Positions 10,307-20,547 of a stretch of 64,000 nt of DNA are shown in pieces. The notes under the pieces were generated by a model. The model worked only from the letters and a program-made list of their open reading frames with translations. It did no database searches and was not told the origin of the DNA. The stretch is from positions 18,072,001 through 18,136,000 of the forward strand of contig NC_134025.1 in assembly GCF_964204645.1 (NCBI RefSeq), written 5' to 3'. A program made the position numbers and the translations under genes. Positions within the stretch are counted from its first letter, which is position 1. Every line of letters starts with the position of its first letter. Source of the stretch: Tubulanus polymorphus. Lineage: Eukaryota; Nemertea; Palaeonemertea; Tubulaniformes; Tubulanidae.

Positions 10307-11020
10307 TTAGACTTGTTTTGGATTATTTCTTACATAATCGATAAAATTTGATCTATATAATTTCCTATGATTATTATTTTCGATATCAAAAAATACACTT
10401 GGTGCTCTATAAAGACGTTTTGAATCAATAGCTTTTATTGTATGTTCAATAGAATTATCATGTTTAATTTTATCTTTAGGTAAGACAACAACATTACACT
10501 TTTCACATATATTTCTCTCTACATTATCAAAATGTATTTGAGTTAATTTATGCTTTGAAAAAATACTACGACTTATATATTTATCACATTCTTCACAATA
10601 TTTATCATTATTATTATCTTCTTTAGCATTATCATTATCAATTTCACTATCATTATTAAATTCATTTATAGTCTTGTTCTTATTTTTCTTATACTTGAGT
10701 GAATTAAGATGAGTTGCCCAATTCGTATAACTTTTATACTGTTTACATACGTAACAATATTTTTCATTTGTCTTTTTGGTTTTGATATCAGGTTCAATCT
10801 TATCATCATTCGATGTAGAAGGTATAAAATTATCTTCTATTTTAGATTCAATATTATCTTCTTTTTTTATTTCAATATTATCTTCTATTTTACTTATTCT
10901 ATATTTTAATTGATTAAAGTATTCTCCAAAATACTTACTGTATTCATCATGAGGTATTATATCATATATATCTGGTATCATTTCACTTGGAGTTTGTATT
11001 TCATATATTCCTCCTTCCAT
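10307..11020 (-). CDS. Zinc-finger protein downstream of the capsid gene
   Basis: This intact 237-residue frame has its ATG in the ATAAATGG context. Residues about 85-115, 140-165 and 172-195 each contain a CxxC pair followed by histidines (YCYVCKQY...H, YCEECDKY...H...H, ICEKCNVV...H), so three C2H2-like fingers are likely. The N-terminal third is acidic with repeated IEDNIE blocks, and the C-terminus is basic. It starts 24 bp after the capsid gene stop, so the two probably share a transcript. The function is unknown: a nucleic-acid-binding virion or regulatory protein is inference. Confidence 0.55.
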   Translation of the reverse strand: MEGGIYEIQTPSEMIPDIYDIIPHDEYSKYFGEYFNQLKYRISKIEDNIEIKKEDNIESKIEDNFIPSTSNDDKIEPDIKTKKTNEKYCYVCKQYKSYTNWATHLNSLKYKKNKNKTINEFNNDSEIDNDNAKEDNNNDKYCEECDKYISRSIFSKHKLTQIHFDNVERNICEKCNVVVLPKDKIKHDNSIEHTIKAIDSKRLYRAPSVFFDIENNNHRKLYRSNFIDYVRNNPKQV

Positions 11021-11044
11021 TTATTATAAAAAGTTTCATTAAAA

Positions 11045-12303
11045 TTAAAATTCTAATACATAGTACACACTATTTAATTGAGAATTTACGATATTTAATT
11101 GCGCGTCAGATATAATATAAACGTGCATTTTAAAATTTAAGCTTCCTTTTTTCTTTTTCATGAATAATTGTATTCCATCTTTAGTGTTCTGTAGTTTTTT
11201 CCCAGAACCATGTAATGAATTATCCTCCGTTGTTCTAAAATCTAACCATAGTGCATATTTATTACCGGTATAAAAATCAATTTGATTAATATTACAATTT
11301 TCAGATGATTTTACTTTTTCATTCATAAAATGTTTTCTAATTCCTGGCCATTGATCTATCATTCTCATTACTTGACAAAATATTTTATTTGCTATACCTT
11401 CGATAGTTATTTCTACTTTTGTTATTTCTGGATTATAATACTTATCAACCTGTATTGCACCATTAGAATATGTTGCAACGGTAAAAAATATTAATATACC
11501 TTTAATAGATCTTCTTGGGAAGTTAATATTCTCATTAATTATTTCATCATGTGCATTAATAGTTACAGTTTTAAATTTATCAATATAATCATATAATAAT
11601 GAAAATCCTTGATTGTATTGAGTTTGAATTATACTTGAAATATTTTTATGTTACTGTATCATATTCTAAACATATATTCGATAATTTATAACTCATATCT
11701 TTATTAACGCTAGATATTACAATTTCATTAACTGGAGCAAATGTTATCTCAAATATAACGTCTTCTTGAATTGCGTATTTATATAAAGGTGCATTATTAT
11801 TTATCAATTCAAAGTCTAATGGGATTTTATATTTGCTTCCATATATACTTTTTATCAATTTATCTAGAGCATTAGTTAATATTGCATTATGTGCTTCTGA
11901 TCTTAATTTATTTTGGTTTTCTGATTCGATGCCTTGAAATATCATATTATTTCTATTTTCTTTAGTTAATCATAAATCTTTATAATGCATAAATAAATTA
12001 TAATCATCTAATGAGTTAAACTGTTTCTGGACCAATCTTTATAGTTAATTTTTTAATCAAATATCTTCCAACATTATCAACAACATAATTATTACTATTA
12101 CCGGTTACTTTTATATCAGCTGATAGATAAATACTATTTGGAACATAAAAAGTATTTTGTGTTAATCGAGGGATTCTAACATATAAAGTTTCATCAGGAT
12201 TAATATAAGAAGGATTATGAGTAATTATATGATGAGATCTTTCTGCTTTAATAGCATTAGATATTCTAGGATTCTTAGAAGGATTTATATAACTCCCACT
12301 CAT
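11045..12303 (-). pseudogene. Major capsid protein, double-jelly-roll type, frameshifted
   Basis: This gene forms the hexameric shell of Polinton-type virions. The N-terminal part (12,016-12,303) has VPNSIYLSADIKV followed by NVGRYLIKKLTIKIG, a pattern typical of the first jelly roll in Polinton-like capsid proteins. The reading continues through FNSLDDYNLFMHYKDL and IFQGI (about 11,930-12,010), and the C-terminal part ends with MHVYIISDAQLNIVN, again typical of the family. A frameshift near 12,018, a stop near 11,967, and a frameshift at about 11,645 break it. The full span corresponds to about 419 codons. The start uses the TAAATAAATG context. Assignment rests on remembered family patterns, not on a search. 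Confidence 0.75.
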
Positions 12304-12323
12304 TTATTTAACAAAAAAATTAA

Positions 12324-13514
12324 TTATTTATTTTTTATCATATTCACTAACCCAAAAATAATTGCACTTACAACTTTAATTAAAAATAAAATAATATGTT
12401 CAGCAGCAAAGTTAAGAATATTCCCAGCAGATTTCAATATAAAACCAACAATCGATGCAATAACTGCACGTAAAGCTGCAGCAGATTTTTGAGATAGTTC
12501 CCATAGATATTTTGCTAATTTTTTAAACCATCCGTAACTTTATCTTGTATAGAATTATTATTGGGAGGTTTATCAGGTTTATTGGGAGTAGGTGTAGATT
12601 TTAATGAATTTGATATGGCTAAACCTATTGTTGTGAATACCATAGTTACAGCTGTTAGAATTGAAAGAATTGTTATTCCTTCTAATTTAAATAATAATTT
12701 TATTCTATCTTTTAATGATATTTCAGAATTTGGTTTTATCGACAAATCTTTAAAAATAACTTTTAATATTTTAATATGATTAAGGTCAAATGATTTTAAT
12801 AATATATCTCTTTCCTTTTCCTGAAATTTTTATTATATTTTAAATCATCTATTTCTTTTTCTAAAGCTAACTTTCTGCATTCATAATCAACTTCATCAAT
12901 TACTTGAAGATTTTTATTTAATTCTAATTGTTTTAATTCTTCATTTGCATGAATTAATTCTTTTTCTAACATGGTTATTTTAGAAAATCTCATCTTAATA
13001 TTAGCAATTTCACCAGCTGATTCTTGCATACCTTTAATTTCTCTACGTGCTTGTTCAGGAAATGCTTCTAATTCGTCATCAGTTAAATCAAGTAATCCTT
13101 TTTCTAGTAAAGATTGCATTCGATTTATTCCAGTTTCAGCACCAGATGTATCTAACATACTATTCATCTGTTCTTCTGTATCACTTAATCTATCAATTTG
13201 TTTTTCTAATACTAATTGTAATTGACTTGAAACATAATCAATTTGTTGAATATCTCTTCTCGATGTTTCTGGTGTTGAAGATCTTAATTTATCTAATCGA
13301 TCTCCATACTCTTCCATTTCAGGATCATAAGTAGGATTTGGATTTGGTTTTTTAAATGGTGAATAATTGTTAATATCAATATTCGGAATTGGTTCTTTTT
13401 CATTTAACCTTTCGAGTACATTCCATATAATTCTGAGAAATTCTAAACCACCTTTTGAACGTTCAATCGTAGATCTTGCTTAATTTCAGGTTCATACATA
13501 TTTTCTTGTTCCAT
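12324..13514 (-). pseudogene. Coiled-coil protein with hydrophobic C-terminus (Polinton virion-type)
   Basis: From the ATG at 13,514 the reading gives a charged N-terminal segment, then a frameshift near 13,478. A long heptad-rich region (12,796-13,317) follows, with ERLDKLR-type and LEKELIHANEELKQLEL segments. After a break near 12,800 comes a membrane-like segment (ITILSILTAVTMVFTTIGLA, about 12,650) and a proline-rich linker (PTPNKPDKPP). The C-terminus is strongly hydrophobic (AVIASIVGFILK, IILFLIKVVSAIIFGLV) and ends at 12,324. I recall similar coiled-coil plus hydrophobic-tail proteins in cnidarian Polinton-like loci, where the role is unknown; a minor virion or membrane-lytic protein is plausible. 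A partial second copy is at 27,503-27,837, and a divergent relative is at 46,731-47,300. Confidence 0.6.
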
Positions 13515-13520
13515 TCTAGA

Positions 13521-14028
13521 TCATTTAATTGTTACAGTTTTCCTATTTAATTCCAGATTATAATACCACGCATCATTTTTAAATTCTAAATTATTCGTGA
13601 AAAATGGGTCATCTTTTAGAATTTGTATTACAATATCTTCTGAATCAACTTTATCTATTACATCTTTTGGTAATAATTCGTTTACAACTGTATCTGTTAT
13701 TCTAGTTTTCATAAAATATAATTCTTTTTTTAAATCAGGAAATTCTTCTTGTTGTAATTGTAATTGATTCATAAATCTTTTTTTTTCTGATCTAGTTGAA
13801 ATTCTACCACTTGCTTCAGCCGCTTTATATCTTTCTAATTTTTCATGTAATTCATCATAAGAACCACTATTATTAGGATCTTAAGTAGAATATACATCAT
13901 CACCATCACCTAAATAAGAATTGTATGCTGATCCATCATCATTATCAATATTAGTTTCATTAAAATCAGGTTGTGGTTCATCACTGTGGGGCGTCACCAA
14001 AAGTATCCATTGGAATATCTTCTTCCAT
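13521..14028 (-). pseudogene. Acidic Polinton protein upstream of the coiled-coil gene
   Basis: The ATG at 14,028 is in ATAAATGG context. An acidic, asparagine-rich N-terminus (MEEDIPMDTFGD) is followed by a frameshift near 13,984 and a stop at about 13,880. The last 83 codons are open and carry EEFPDLKKELYFMKTRI, ELLPKDVIDKV and DPFFTNNLEFK segments. The stop lies 6 bp before the next gene's ATG, so the two are tightly coupled. Polinton B has a counterpart at 47,332-47,613 with a similar acidic start. Function unknown; position within the capsid block suggests a virion or assembly protein. Confidence 0.5.
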
Positions 14029-14043
14029 TTATGTAATAAAAAA

Positions 14044-15398
14044 TTAAAATTTGAAATATAATATTCCTCCTATAACAATTCCTATACAAGTAATAGCTAA
14101 TTCAGTATTTTTATGGGATTTATTATCATTGTTAGTTTTAGTTATATCATGTTGAATATTATCAGTTTTTATATCACCGTGTGGGTACCGTACGGCACCA
14201 TTTTCTGTAGTATTGTAATCTTTTATTTTAGAATCATTATTTAATTTGATATTCTTAGTTTAAGTTTCAGTTGATTGAATATGTTTTTTTATTTTTTTCA
14301 CCTTCCATCAATTTTGGAGCAGTAATAATCTTTTTATTTATATCATTCAATCCAAATGAATTATTTATTGTTGAAGTCTTAATTAAATTATTTTAACCAA
14401 TTATATTTCCCATCTTTAATATTAAATCATTAGAAATAATAAATAGATTAGGGCCTATACAATAATTTAATCTAATATGTGATTTATCTAAATAATTTTG
14501 ATATCTTACAATGTTTTCTGGAATCGATCTATTTTTATCATTATGAATGGAATCTTCAAATAATACTTTGAATTGTTTCTGTGCATCAAATGAAGTGTTA
14601 TCATTTCCAACTATTGGTGATCTTGTTTCACCTTGCGCACCTAGAATACATATCAAATAAGTTCTAATTGATTGATTTATTCTTTGTATACCTGATTTAG
14701 TAAAACCTTCACTATTTTCTAAAATGAAATTAATCCAACCATTATTATTTTGTTGTTATATATTATTATAATATTTTGCTAATTCATTCCAATTTAGTGT
14801 TCTTATATCTGTATTTGTCATTATTTTTCATAATTCTTTAGTATATAATATTCCTAATCCACCCATTTTACCAATTTTTGCTCTAAAATCATTATTTAAA
14901 TTAATATTAAATTCATTACATATTTTATAAAACTTAGAAAAATTAATATTATTATTTAGTTCATTAAAGTATTTTGAACCTGGTAAAGGGCACTCTAATT
15001 CATTCAATATTAATTTTTATTTGAAAATATGTATGAAATCTAAAAAGTGATAACATCAATGGTAAACTTGGTTTGTTTAAATGATCATTCCAACTTATAC
15101 CACACCCTGTTGTTGCGCAATTAACAGCAAAATTTAATTGGTTCTGCCAATACTTCATATTAGATTTTAATAACCATTGTTTTGCCTCATTTAAATTTTT
15201 AAAATTAATTACGTAAACATTGAATATATTTTCCATCTTTACATTAAAATTATTACTTTCAGTAACATAAATACCTAAATTAATTAATGAATTTAAAACT
15301 TCATTTCTATATGAAATATCTTTATTTAAATCTATTGCAGGAATATTATATTTAATTGATTTATAATATTGAAAAGCTTTTGGAAAACTATCTACCAT
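14044..15398 (-). pseudogene. Conserved Polinton protein with C-terminal membrane segment, broken
   Basis: The first 132 codons (15,000-15,398) are open from an ATG in ATAAATGG context and include NCATTGCGISWNDHLN and LMLSLFRFHTYFQI. After several stops and shifts the reading resumes with WINFILENSEGFTKSGIQR (about 14,700), LICILGAQGETRS (about 14,640) and FDAQKQFKVLFEDSI (about 14,570). It ends with a hydrophobic segment (LAITCIGIVIGGILYF) just before the stop at 14,044. I recall comparable large proteins in invertebrate Polinton-like loci but know no established function. Whether the last 340 bp belong to this gene or to a separate small membrane-protein gene is uncertain. Confidence 0.5.
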
Positions 15399-15429
15399 TT
15401 ATATAATTAAAAAATTAATAATTTATTAA

Positions 15430-15868
15430 TTATTTTAATAATTTATTTTGTTCTTCAACTGTTATATTACCATTTAAACTTATTATATAATCTAGTGTGT
15501 TTTTTAATTAATTAATTTCTTTTATATTAGTTTTATATTTTATTTATTTTACTAATTTTTTCTTTATTACTTTTTATATTTAATTTTGAACTAATACCAG
15601 TTAAAACACTTGATGATAATCCTAGCACACCACTTGATATGGCTAAAGGTGTTAATGGACTGAATATTGCTAGAAATGTTATTACAGCACTAATTGTAAC
15701 TGAACCACTTATAATAAAATAATATATAATTTTACTTTTTAAATATTTTTTCTTTTTAACTTTTAAATCATTTTCAAATTCTAATATTTGTTTTTCTAAA
15801 TATGTTTTTAATTTAGTTTTATTTATATCATGGGGAATAATATCAATATTATCAACTTTATCATCCAT
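15430..15868 (-). pseudogene. Two-helix membrane protein of Polinton A
   Basis: The frame is open for 111 codons from an ATG with the exact TAAATAAATGG context. A basic, helical N-terminal part (TYLEKQILEFENDLKVKKKK) precedes two hydrophobic segments (IIYYFIISGSVTISAVITFL and SPLTPLAISSGVLGLSSSVL) and a lysine-rich tail. After a stop at 15,533 and a shift, the reading LDYIISLNGNITVEEQNKLLK continues to 15,430, so the gene was about 145 codons long. It is probably a virion membrane protein, by inference from its place in the structural block. Confidence 0.55.
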
Positions 15869-15885
15869 TTATTTAGCAAAAAAAA
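15866..15885 (-). promoter_or_regulatory. Start-proximal TAAATAAATGG motif
   Basis: A T-run followed by GCTAAATAAATGG spans the start codon at 15,868. It is one of seven exact TAAATAAATG matches at Polinton gene starts in this window. Confidence 0.55.
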
Positions 15886-15888
15886 TTA

Positions 15889-16101
15889 CTACTTAGTAAG
15901 TTTATATGCTACAAATATAACAATAACAGTTCCACCTAAAATCCAAATTATTTCATATTTATGTTGTTCTTTACTTGGGGTATGATAATCTGATAATTTA
16001 GGTTTGTATAGATGTAATTTTTCTTTATTGGTTACCGCGTTATATAAACTCATTGCATCATCAACTGATTGAAAATCTGGCGCTAGTCCAGTATACGACA
16101 T
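15889..16101 (-). CDS. Small tail-anchored protein of Polinton A
   Basis: An intact 70-residue frame. A soluble N-terminal part with APDFQSVDDAMSLYNAV precedes a C-terminal membrane helix (IIWILGGTVIVIFVAYKL) and a short basic end. It lies 20 bp upstream of the two-helix membrane protein. The insert at 16,102-17,597 begins at or just before its ATG, so its normal upstream context is gone. The DFQSV stretch reappears fused to another gene in Polinton B (about 47,640). Function unknown. Confidence 0.5.
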   Translation of the reverse strand: MSYTGLAPDFQSVDDAMSLYNAVTNKEKLHLYKPKLSDYHTPSKEQHKYEIIWILGGTVIVIFVAYKLTK

Positions 16102-16730
16102 TATAGTGCGTGTGTAGAGTTACACTGCGTTCTTCGGTCAGTGTTAACAGCGTTTGACAGTTGACAGTTGACAGTTAGAGTAAACGACGAGACGAGCTGG
16201 CAACCTGTCAACCATGACTGCAGTGTGGCTTTTATTTCATCTGCCTTTTGCTGATATTTTTCTTCATTGTAGATTTTCATTGTTTATCATATATGCATTG
16301 TGTAAGAATCATAAGGTTGCGGATGACATAGGCCTATATCTGTTTAATATTTCGAAAATACCAAAAAAGGTACATGAATAAAATTGCAAATCTATTTCCG
16401 GGGCACATTCGCATGCACTTCAGCAATTTCACTGTCAAAACAGGCAAGTTCATGCGTGAATAAGCGTCCCCATATTTACCTATTCACCTAAGTTCATGGT
16501 GCATTGAGCGTTACGTTATTTCGGTATAAAAACGAAATATCAACAACCAATCTGTCAGCACAGATAGCAGCTGATTCAAGCATGAATTCTATCTAACCTC
16601 AAAAAGCGTCGGTGATAATTGACTTCGTAAAGGATGTCCTACCATGTCTGCGACAAGGCATTTATTCTTTAAGCCAGCTCCAGAAACACTTTCGCCAGGG
16701 GCAACCGCTTAACGCCGAAATGCCGAATCG

Positions 16731-16731
<1 letters not shown>

Positions 16732-16825
<94 letters not shown>
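16732..16825 (+). repeat. (TA)n microsatellite, about 94 bp
   Basis: An unbroken alternating TA tract. The apparent reading frames through it on both strands are artefacts of the repeat. Confidence 0.95.
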
Positions 16826-16828
<3 letters not shown>

Positions 16829-17000
16829 TTAACTAATAAAAGTAACAGTAAAATCATTATATTGGGTCTAAGGCTAGGGTTTCGATAGGGTTAGTGTCAA
16901 AAGGGTGAGAAGAGGGTCCGGAGGGTTCCGTTTTACCCCTAGGGATAGGATTAGGGTAAGGTGAGGTACTATAGATAGTTAAAACATTCACATGGTTGTC

Positions 17001-17070
17001 AGCGAGCTCGTTGGTCTTGTGGTATGACGCTGCGCTCGTAATCGTATCGGTGGGGTTTCGATCGAATTGC
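17001..17070 (+). repeat. Possible tRNA-derived SINE fragment
   Basis: TTGGTCTTGTGGTATGACGC resembles a tRNA-type A box and arm, and GGTTTCGATCG 40 bp downstream resembles a B box. Stems are too imperfect for a functional tRNA. A SINE relic is an inference from these two boxes alone. Confidence 0.3.
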
Positions 17071-17165
17071 AGATGGCCACGACGTTTACTTTTTAATGAT
17101 ATTTCTTTCTCCTCTAATGCAACCAGACAAGTCGTTCATCTTGGGTTATCATAGGGAGGATGTGT

Positions 17166-17420
17166 AGGGTGTCACATGTCAAACGTCCTGTGGAGTCATC
17201 ACCTAACTGCTGTGTAGGGTGTCTACTTGTCAACCGTCCTGTGCAGTCATCACCTAACTGTTGCGTAGGGTGTCTACCTGTCAACCGCCCTGTGCAGTCA
17301 TCACCTAACTGTTGTGTAGGGTGTCTACCTGTCAACCGTCCTGTGCATTCATCACCTAACTGTTATGTAGGGTGTCATCTGTCAGCCGTCTTGTGGAGTC
17401 GTCACCCTAGTATGTAAGAT
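17166..17420 (+). repeat. 51-bp minisatellite, about five units
   Basis: Units carry CAACCGTCCTGTGCAGTCAT and ACCTAACTG, then TGTAGGGTGTCTACCTGT, spaced 51 bp apart. Because 51 is a multiple of three, open frames run through it on both strands; these are not genes. Confidence 0.85.
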
Positions 17421-17597
17421 ATCGCATGTCATCAGCTGTAGAATATGGATTCCCAATCAACGATCTATTTTCATGGAAATTCTTTTAGTTCCATATTACT
17501 ACGCGTTTATGTTTCAGCTTGCGCATTAATTCCCCGATTTACTTCAAAAGTATCTCTACACGTTGCACTATAATGTCGTATATCGGACTTGGGCCGA

Positions 17598-17836
17598 AAA
17601 TCTCTATGTGAAATCTTCTGATCATATAATTCTTTATTGATGTAATCCATATAGTTTTGCCTCTTTTCTCTATATTCTTCTGCTGCTTTATTGTATTTCT
17701 CTAATGCTAAGTTATGTCTTTTTTGTTCTGATAATGAACTATTTTTATCAATATGCTTAAACAAATACCCACCACCAGTAAATGCTAAAGCGTTAACAAT
17801 TGCCGATCCTATAATCGTTATAATTGCAGATGCCAT
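17598..17836 (-). pseudogene. Hydrophobic-N-terminus Polinton protein, C-terminus lost
   Basis: From an ATG with TAAATAAATGG context the protein opens with a small-residue hydrophobic segment (AIITIIGSAIVNALAFTGGG). A charged helical region follows (SEQKRHNLALEKYNKAAEEY). It is nearly identical to 47,604-47,888 as far as KISHRDF; beyond that (17,597 and below) this copy runs into the inserted block, so the native C-terminus is missing. Similar small proteins with an 'AFTGGxYL...KRHxxALExYxxA' pattern are familiar from invertebrate Polinton-like loci; the role is unknown, perhaps a minor virion or membrane-active peptide. Confidence 0.6.
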
Positions 17837-17853
17837 TTATTTAGTAAAAATAT
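17834..17853 (-). promoter_or_regulatory. Start-proximal TAAATAAATGG motif
   Basis: The T-rich stretch and ACTAAATAAATGG match the context at 47,888, the homologous gene in Polinton B. Confidence 0.55.
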
Positions 17854-17860
17854 TATACAT

Positions 17861-18081
17861 TTATATAGGAGGAATATATTTTTGTTTTCCCAAATAATCA
17901 ATAGCTAAATTAGATAAAGTAACTGCTAATGTTAATTTTAAAATATCATTTATATCAAATCTATCAACATTAACACTTCCCATTTTAAATACTTTTTTAA
18001 AAGCATTGAATAACCAACAGTTCCAACTGATAATAATGCTCCATTATATAATCCAGTTATTATCCACTTATTATCACTCAT
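17861..18081 (-). pseudogene. Small two-helix membrane protein, frameshifted
   Basis: Homologous to the intact 75-codon gene at 47,904-48,131. The reading starts MSDNKWIITGLYNGALL, is shifted near 18,000 and ends KYIPPI at 17,861. Two hydrophobic stretches (LYNGALLSVGTVGY and ILKLTLAVTLS) suggest a membrane protein. The stop of the preceding gene abuts its ATG (TAAATG). Its neighbour order matches Polinton B. Confidence 0.6.
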
Positions 18082-18097
18082 TTATTTATCAAAAAAA
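18079..18097 (-). promoter_or_regulatory. Start-proximal TAAATAAATG motif
   Basis: A T-run and GATAAATAAATG span the start codon, identical in form to the Polinton B copy at 48,131. Confidence 0.55.
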
Positions 18098-18131
18098 TTA
18101 CTATCTTCAAAATATTTTGTTATCTTAGTTA
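18082..18131 (-). pseudogene. 3' remnant of a Polinton gene cut by the next insertion
   Basis: About 15 codons (ITKITKYFED and following) match the C-terminus of the gene at 48,129-48,429 in Polinton B. Homology stops at about 18,131, where the SWIM/YqaJ-bearing block begins. The 5' part of the gene is not present. Confidence 0.55.
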
Positions 18132-18364
18132 TAATGAGGACTCTACGATCGACTGTGGCAAGTCAGTATCACTAGATGGCGCTCAGAATAGTCAGACAGG
18201 ATCACCTGAATGGATGTATGTTGATTAACGCGGTTTTTCGACTATCATGACTATGGAATACAACAAATACTCAAATTTAACCCTAAACGAGCTTAAAATC
18301 ATCCTTCGCAGCAGGAGTTTGAAGGTTTCTTGGAAAAAAGAAGGATCTTGTTGAGAGGTAGGTA

Positions 18365-18600
18365 GCCTTCAGGGGCGGATCTAGACGGGAGCACGCGGAG
18401 CACGTGCTCTTGTCGCAAATTCTGAGTGCCCTTTTTGAAAAATGTGCGAAATGAAAAATTTTTTAACCCATCTCTTAAAGAATTGTTGCAGAATGTCATT
18501 TTTGTGTCTCAGGTGCCTGGAAATTGCATTTAAATGGGTTAAAATTCAAAAATTTTCTGGGGGAGACCCAGACCCCCACGAAAATAAATAAATAGATTAA
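18365..18600 (+). repeat. Possible hAT-type non-autonomous repeat fragment
   Basis: AGGGGCGGATCTAGACGGG, followed by the 12-bp palindrome GAGCACGTGCTC, and later TTTTCTGGGGGAGACCC, recall termini and interiors of hAT-derived repeats common in invertebrates. No 8-bp duplication could be confirmed. Assignment is by resemblance only. Confidence 0.35.
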
Positions 18601-18763
18601 TAGATAGTTGCACTGCAGATTTCTGGATTTCGATTTCTGGGAAAACAGCTTCTAATGTTCTTCTCTAACGTTCGGAGCTGCTGAATTGGCTTTTCCACTA
18701 TGCTGGTCAGAATCGGAGCTTGTTCTTACAGTTATCTTGTACTTTCTTAGATTTTCATTACAG

Positions 18764-20255
18764 ATTAATATTCAATGACGTGCATTTTCATAAAGATGAG
18801 CCCACTGTTGAATACCATATGGATCTCCCTGATTATTCACAGTACAAAGATATTCATAGTCAAATGCTGGATGATTTCCCGGAGGTTACCATGGACAGAC
18901 TGAATGATTATTTGACCACTTGCAGCAAAACATTTGATAAGAAATGTGAGGAGTTATATAATGGGGGGTAGGTCAAAGTTTATGCACTTCTTAAAAGTTA
19001 GTTTTTGTTTAAATGCCTTAACTTGGGTCTACTCATTTGCTTCAGGTATATTCAATATATGCGTACCTGCAAGAGCGATGACAAGATATATGTGACGGAC
19101 AATATATGGGCCGAGATGAAGAAGTCTGTGGCTTACAGGACGGATATCGCATTAGACAAGTTAGGTGTGGTGCAGGAGTGCCAGTGCGAATGTGCGGTGG
19201 GACAGGGTCCGGCTGCCCATTGCAAACATGTTAGCACATCATTGTACGCTTTATCAAGATTCTGTTTAACTGGAAGAATTCTCACAGAGTTGACCTGCAC
19301 GCAAGTACGTTACCAATCGAGTCTGCCTTTTTAAACTTTCAATAGATTTGTTGAAAATGTGGAAAATGATCTCTAATTTTAGGTTCTACAAAAGTTCCAT
19401 CAGGCAAAGGCCTACAAAGGAAGTCCCGTAAAAACAAGAAATATGACTGGAAGTAAAGGCGCATATATATATGATCCTCGCCCACCGTCGAAAAGACCTG
19501 CTGAAAAAATACAGGAAGATACAAGAAACATTATAATCAATTGGCCGGTAAGGTCCTCCATTCTGCTTAAACACATCACATTTATTTAATCGGAATTTAT
19601 GACTGGCCCCTTTTGAATTAATAAGATCAACTTGCAAATGTATATTCTCATAAAATGGCATGGTTGTTAGCAATTATTTTGCTGATTTGTGTTCTTTTGA
19701 CACAGTGATTTGTATTAGAAATTATTCCTTTCAGAACAAGGTAGCAAGACAGCCGATTTTACAATCCTATGGTCCAGGATACAAGGTTTGGCTCATGACC
19801 ATGATTATCAAGAATTTTCAATGGAACACAAGTTTTTGGTGGATGAAAAGGTATGGAAATCACTATGCACCGACATTTTTTTGATGCATGTTGTCTATAG
19901 ATTTGGCTTCAATGAAATGTTTTCCCATTTATAGTTAGTTCGTGTTTGTATGGAAGACGTCAAAGAAATCGAAGAAAGAACTCAAGGTCTAAGTAACAAC
20001 AAACTTTGGATGGAAGAACGAAGGAAGCGGATAACGGCCTCAAATTTCGGAACAATTTGTAAAATGACCAGTGTCAGAAATATAAATCAACTTGTGAATT
20101 CAATGATCTCACCAACAGAATTCTGGTCGAGAAGTATCCAACATGGAAAAAAATACGAGGATATAGCTGTAGATAAATTTGAACGTACAACTGGACTTAA
20201 AAGTAAAAAATGCGGTTTATTCATCTCGGCTAAAACCCCTGTCCTAGCCCATTGA
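18764..20255 (+). pseudogene. SWIM zinc finger plus YqaJ exonuclease gene, five exons, truncated
   Basis: Exons with consensus AG/GT borders are 18,764-18,967, 19,046-19,304, 19,383-19,547, 19,735-19,850 and 19,935-20,255. Exon 2 encodes a SWIM zinc finger (CQCECAVGQGPAAHCKH, CxCx9CxH). Exon 5 begins a YqaJ-type viral recombinase/exonuclease domain (RRKRITASNFGTICK ... QHGKKYEDIAVDKFE ... CGLFIS) and stops just before the expected catalytic SPDG region. Exon 4 appears to carry a 1-bp frame change. SWIM-YqaJ genes are repeated in many invertebrate genomes and are thought to derive from mobile or viral recombinases. The 5' exons are not seen and the 3' end is lost, so it is probably dead. Confidence 0.7.
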
Positions 20256-20547
20256 CATGATTCATTTCACTTCATCGAACAATACACAATACACAATTGC
20301 CATTCAACAACAATAAAAAGGGAGCCGAGTTTATTGTCACCTAGTTCCTTTCTTGTTGCTTATGTCATTGTTCAAAATGACAATACATGTACTTTAGCCT
20401 ATATCAAACGTTTTATTGAATTAAAGCCTAAAATTACCTTCAAGTGAAGTAGATAAGTAATCGACTTGGTCAAAATGCTCTCCACAAACAGTTGACCAAC
20501 GTGAAGGCGACCAATTATGTTCCCCTCGCTTCACTGCCTGTGTCCAT

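Larger units (their letters stand above)
16102..17597. other. Repeat-rich insertion in Polinton A
   Basis: About 1.5 kb separates the small tail-anchored gene from the remnant of the preceding membrane-protein gene. It holds a (TA)n tract, a possible tRNA-derived sequence and a 51-bp minisatellite, with no gene. The ends show no clear inverted repeats or target duplication, so the inserting agent is not identified. Base composition is higher in GC than the surrounding Polinton. Confidence 0.65.
18132..20540. other. 2.4-kb insertion in Polinton A carrying SWIM/YqaJ exons
   Basis: Polinton homology stops at about 18,131 and resumes at about 20,547. Compared with Polinton B, most of one small gene is also missing, so this is an insertion with deletion rather than a clean insertion. 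The block holds a hAT-like repeat, five exons of a spliced gene and about 280 bp of non-coding sequence after them. No inverted repeats mark the edges. Confidence 0.65.

Noticed and set aside
16612-16857. Frames through the TA tract (poly Y-I)
   Set aside because: Pure dinucleotide repeat translation.
17114-17417. Frames on both strands in the 51-bp repeat
   Set aside because: The unit length is a multiple of three, so frames persist by chance; no start context or motif is seen.
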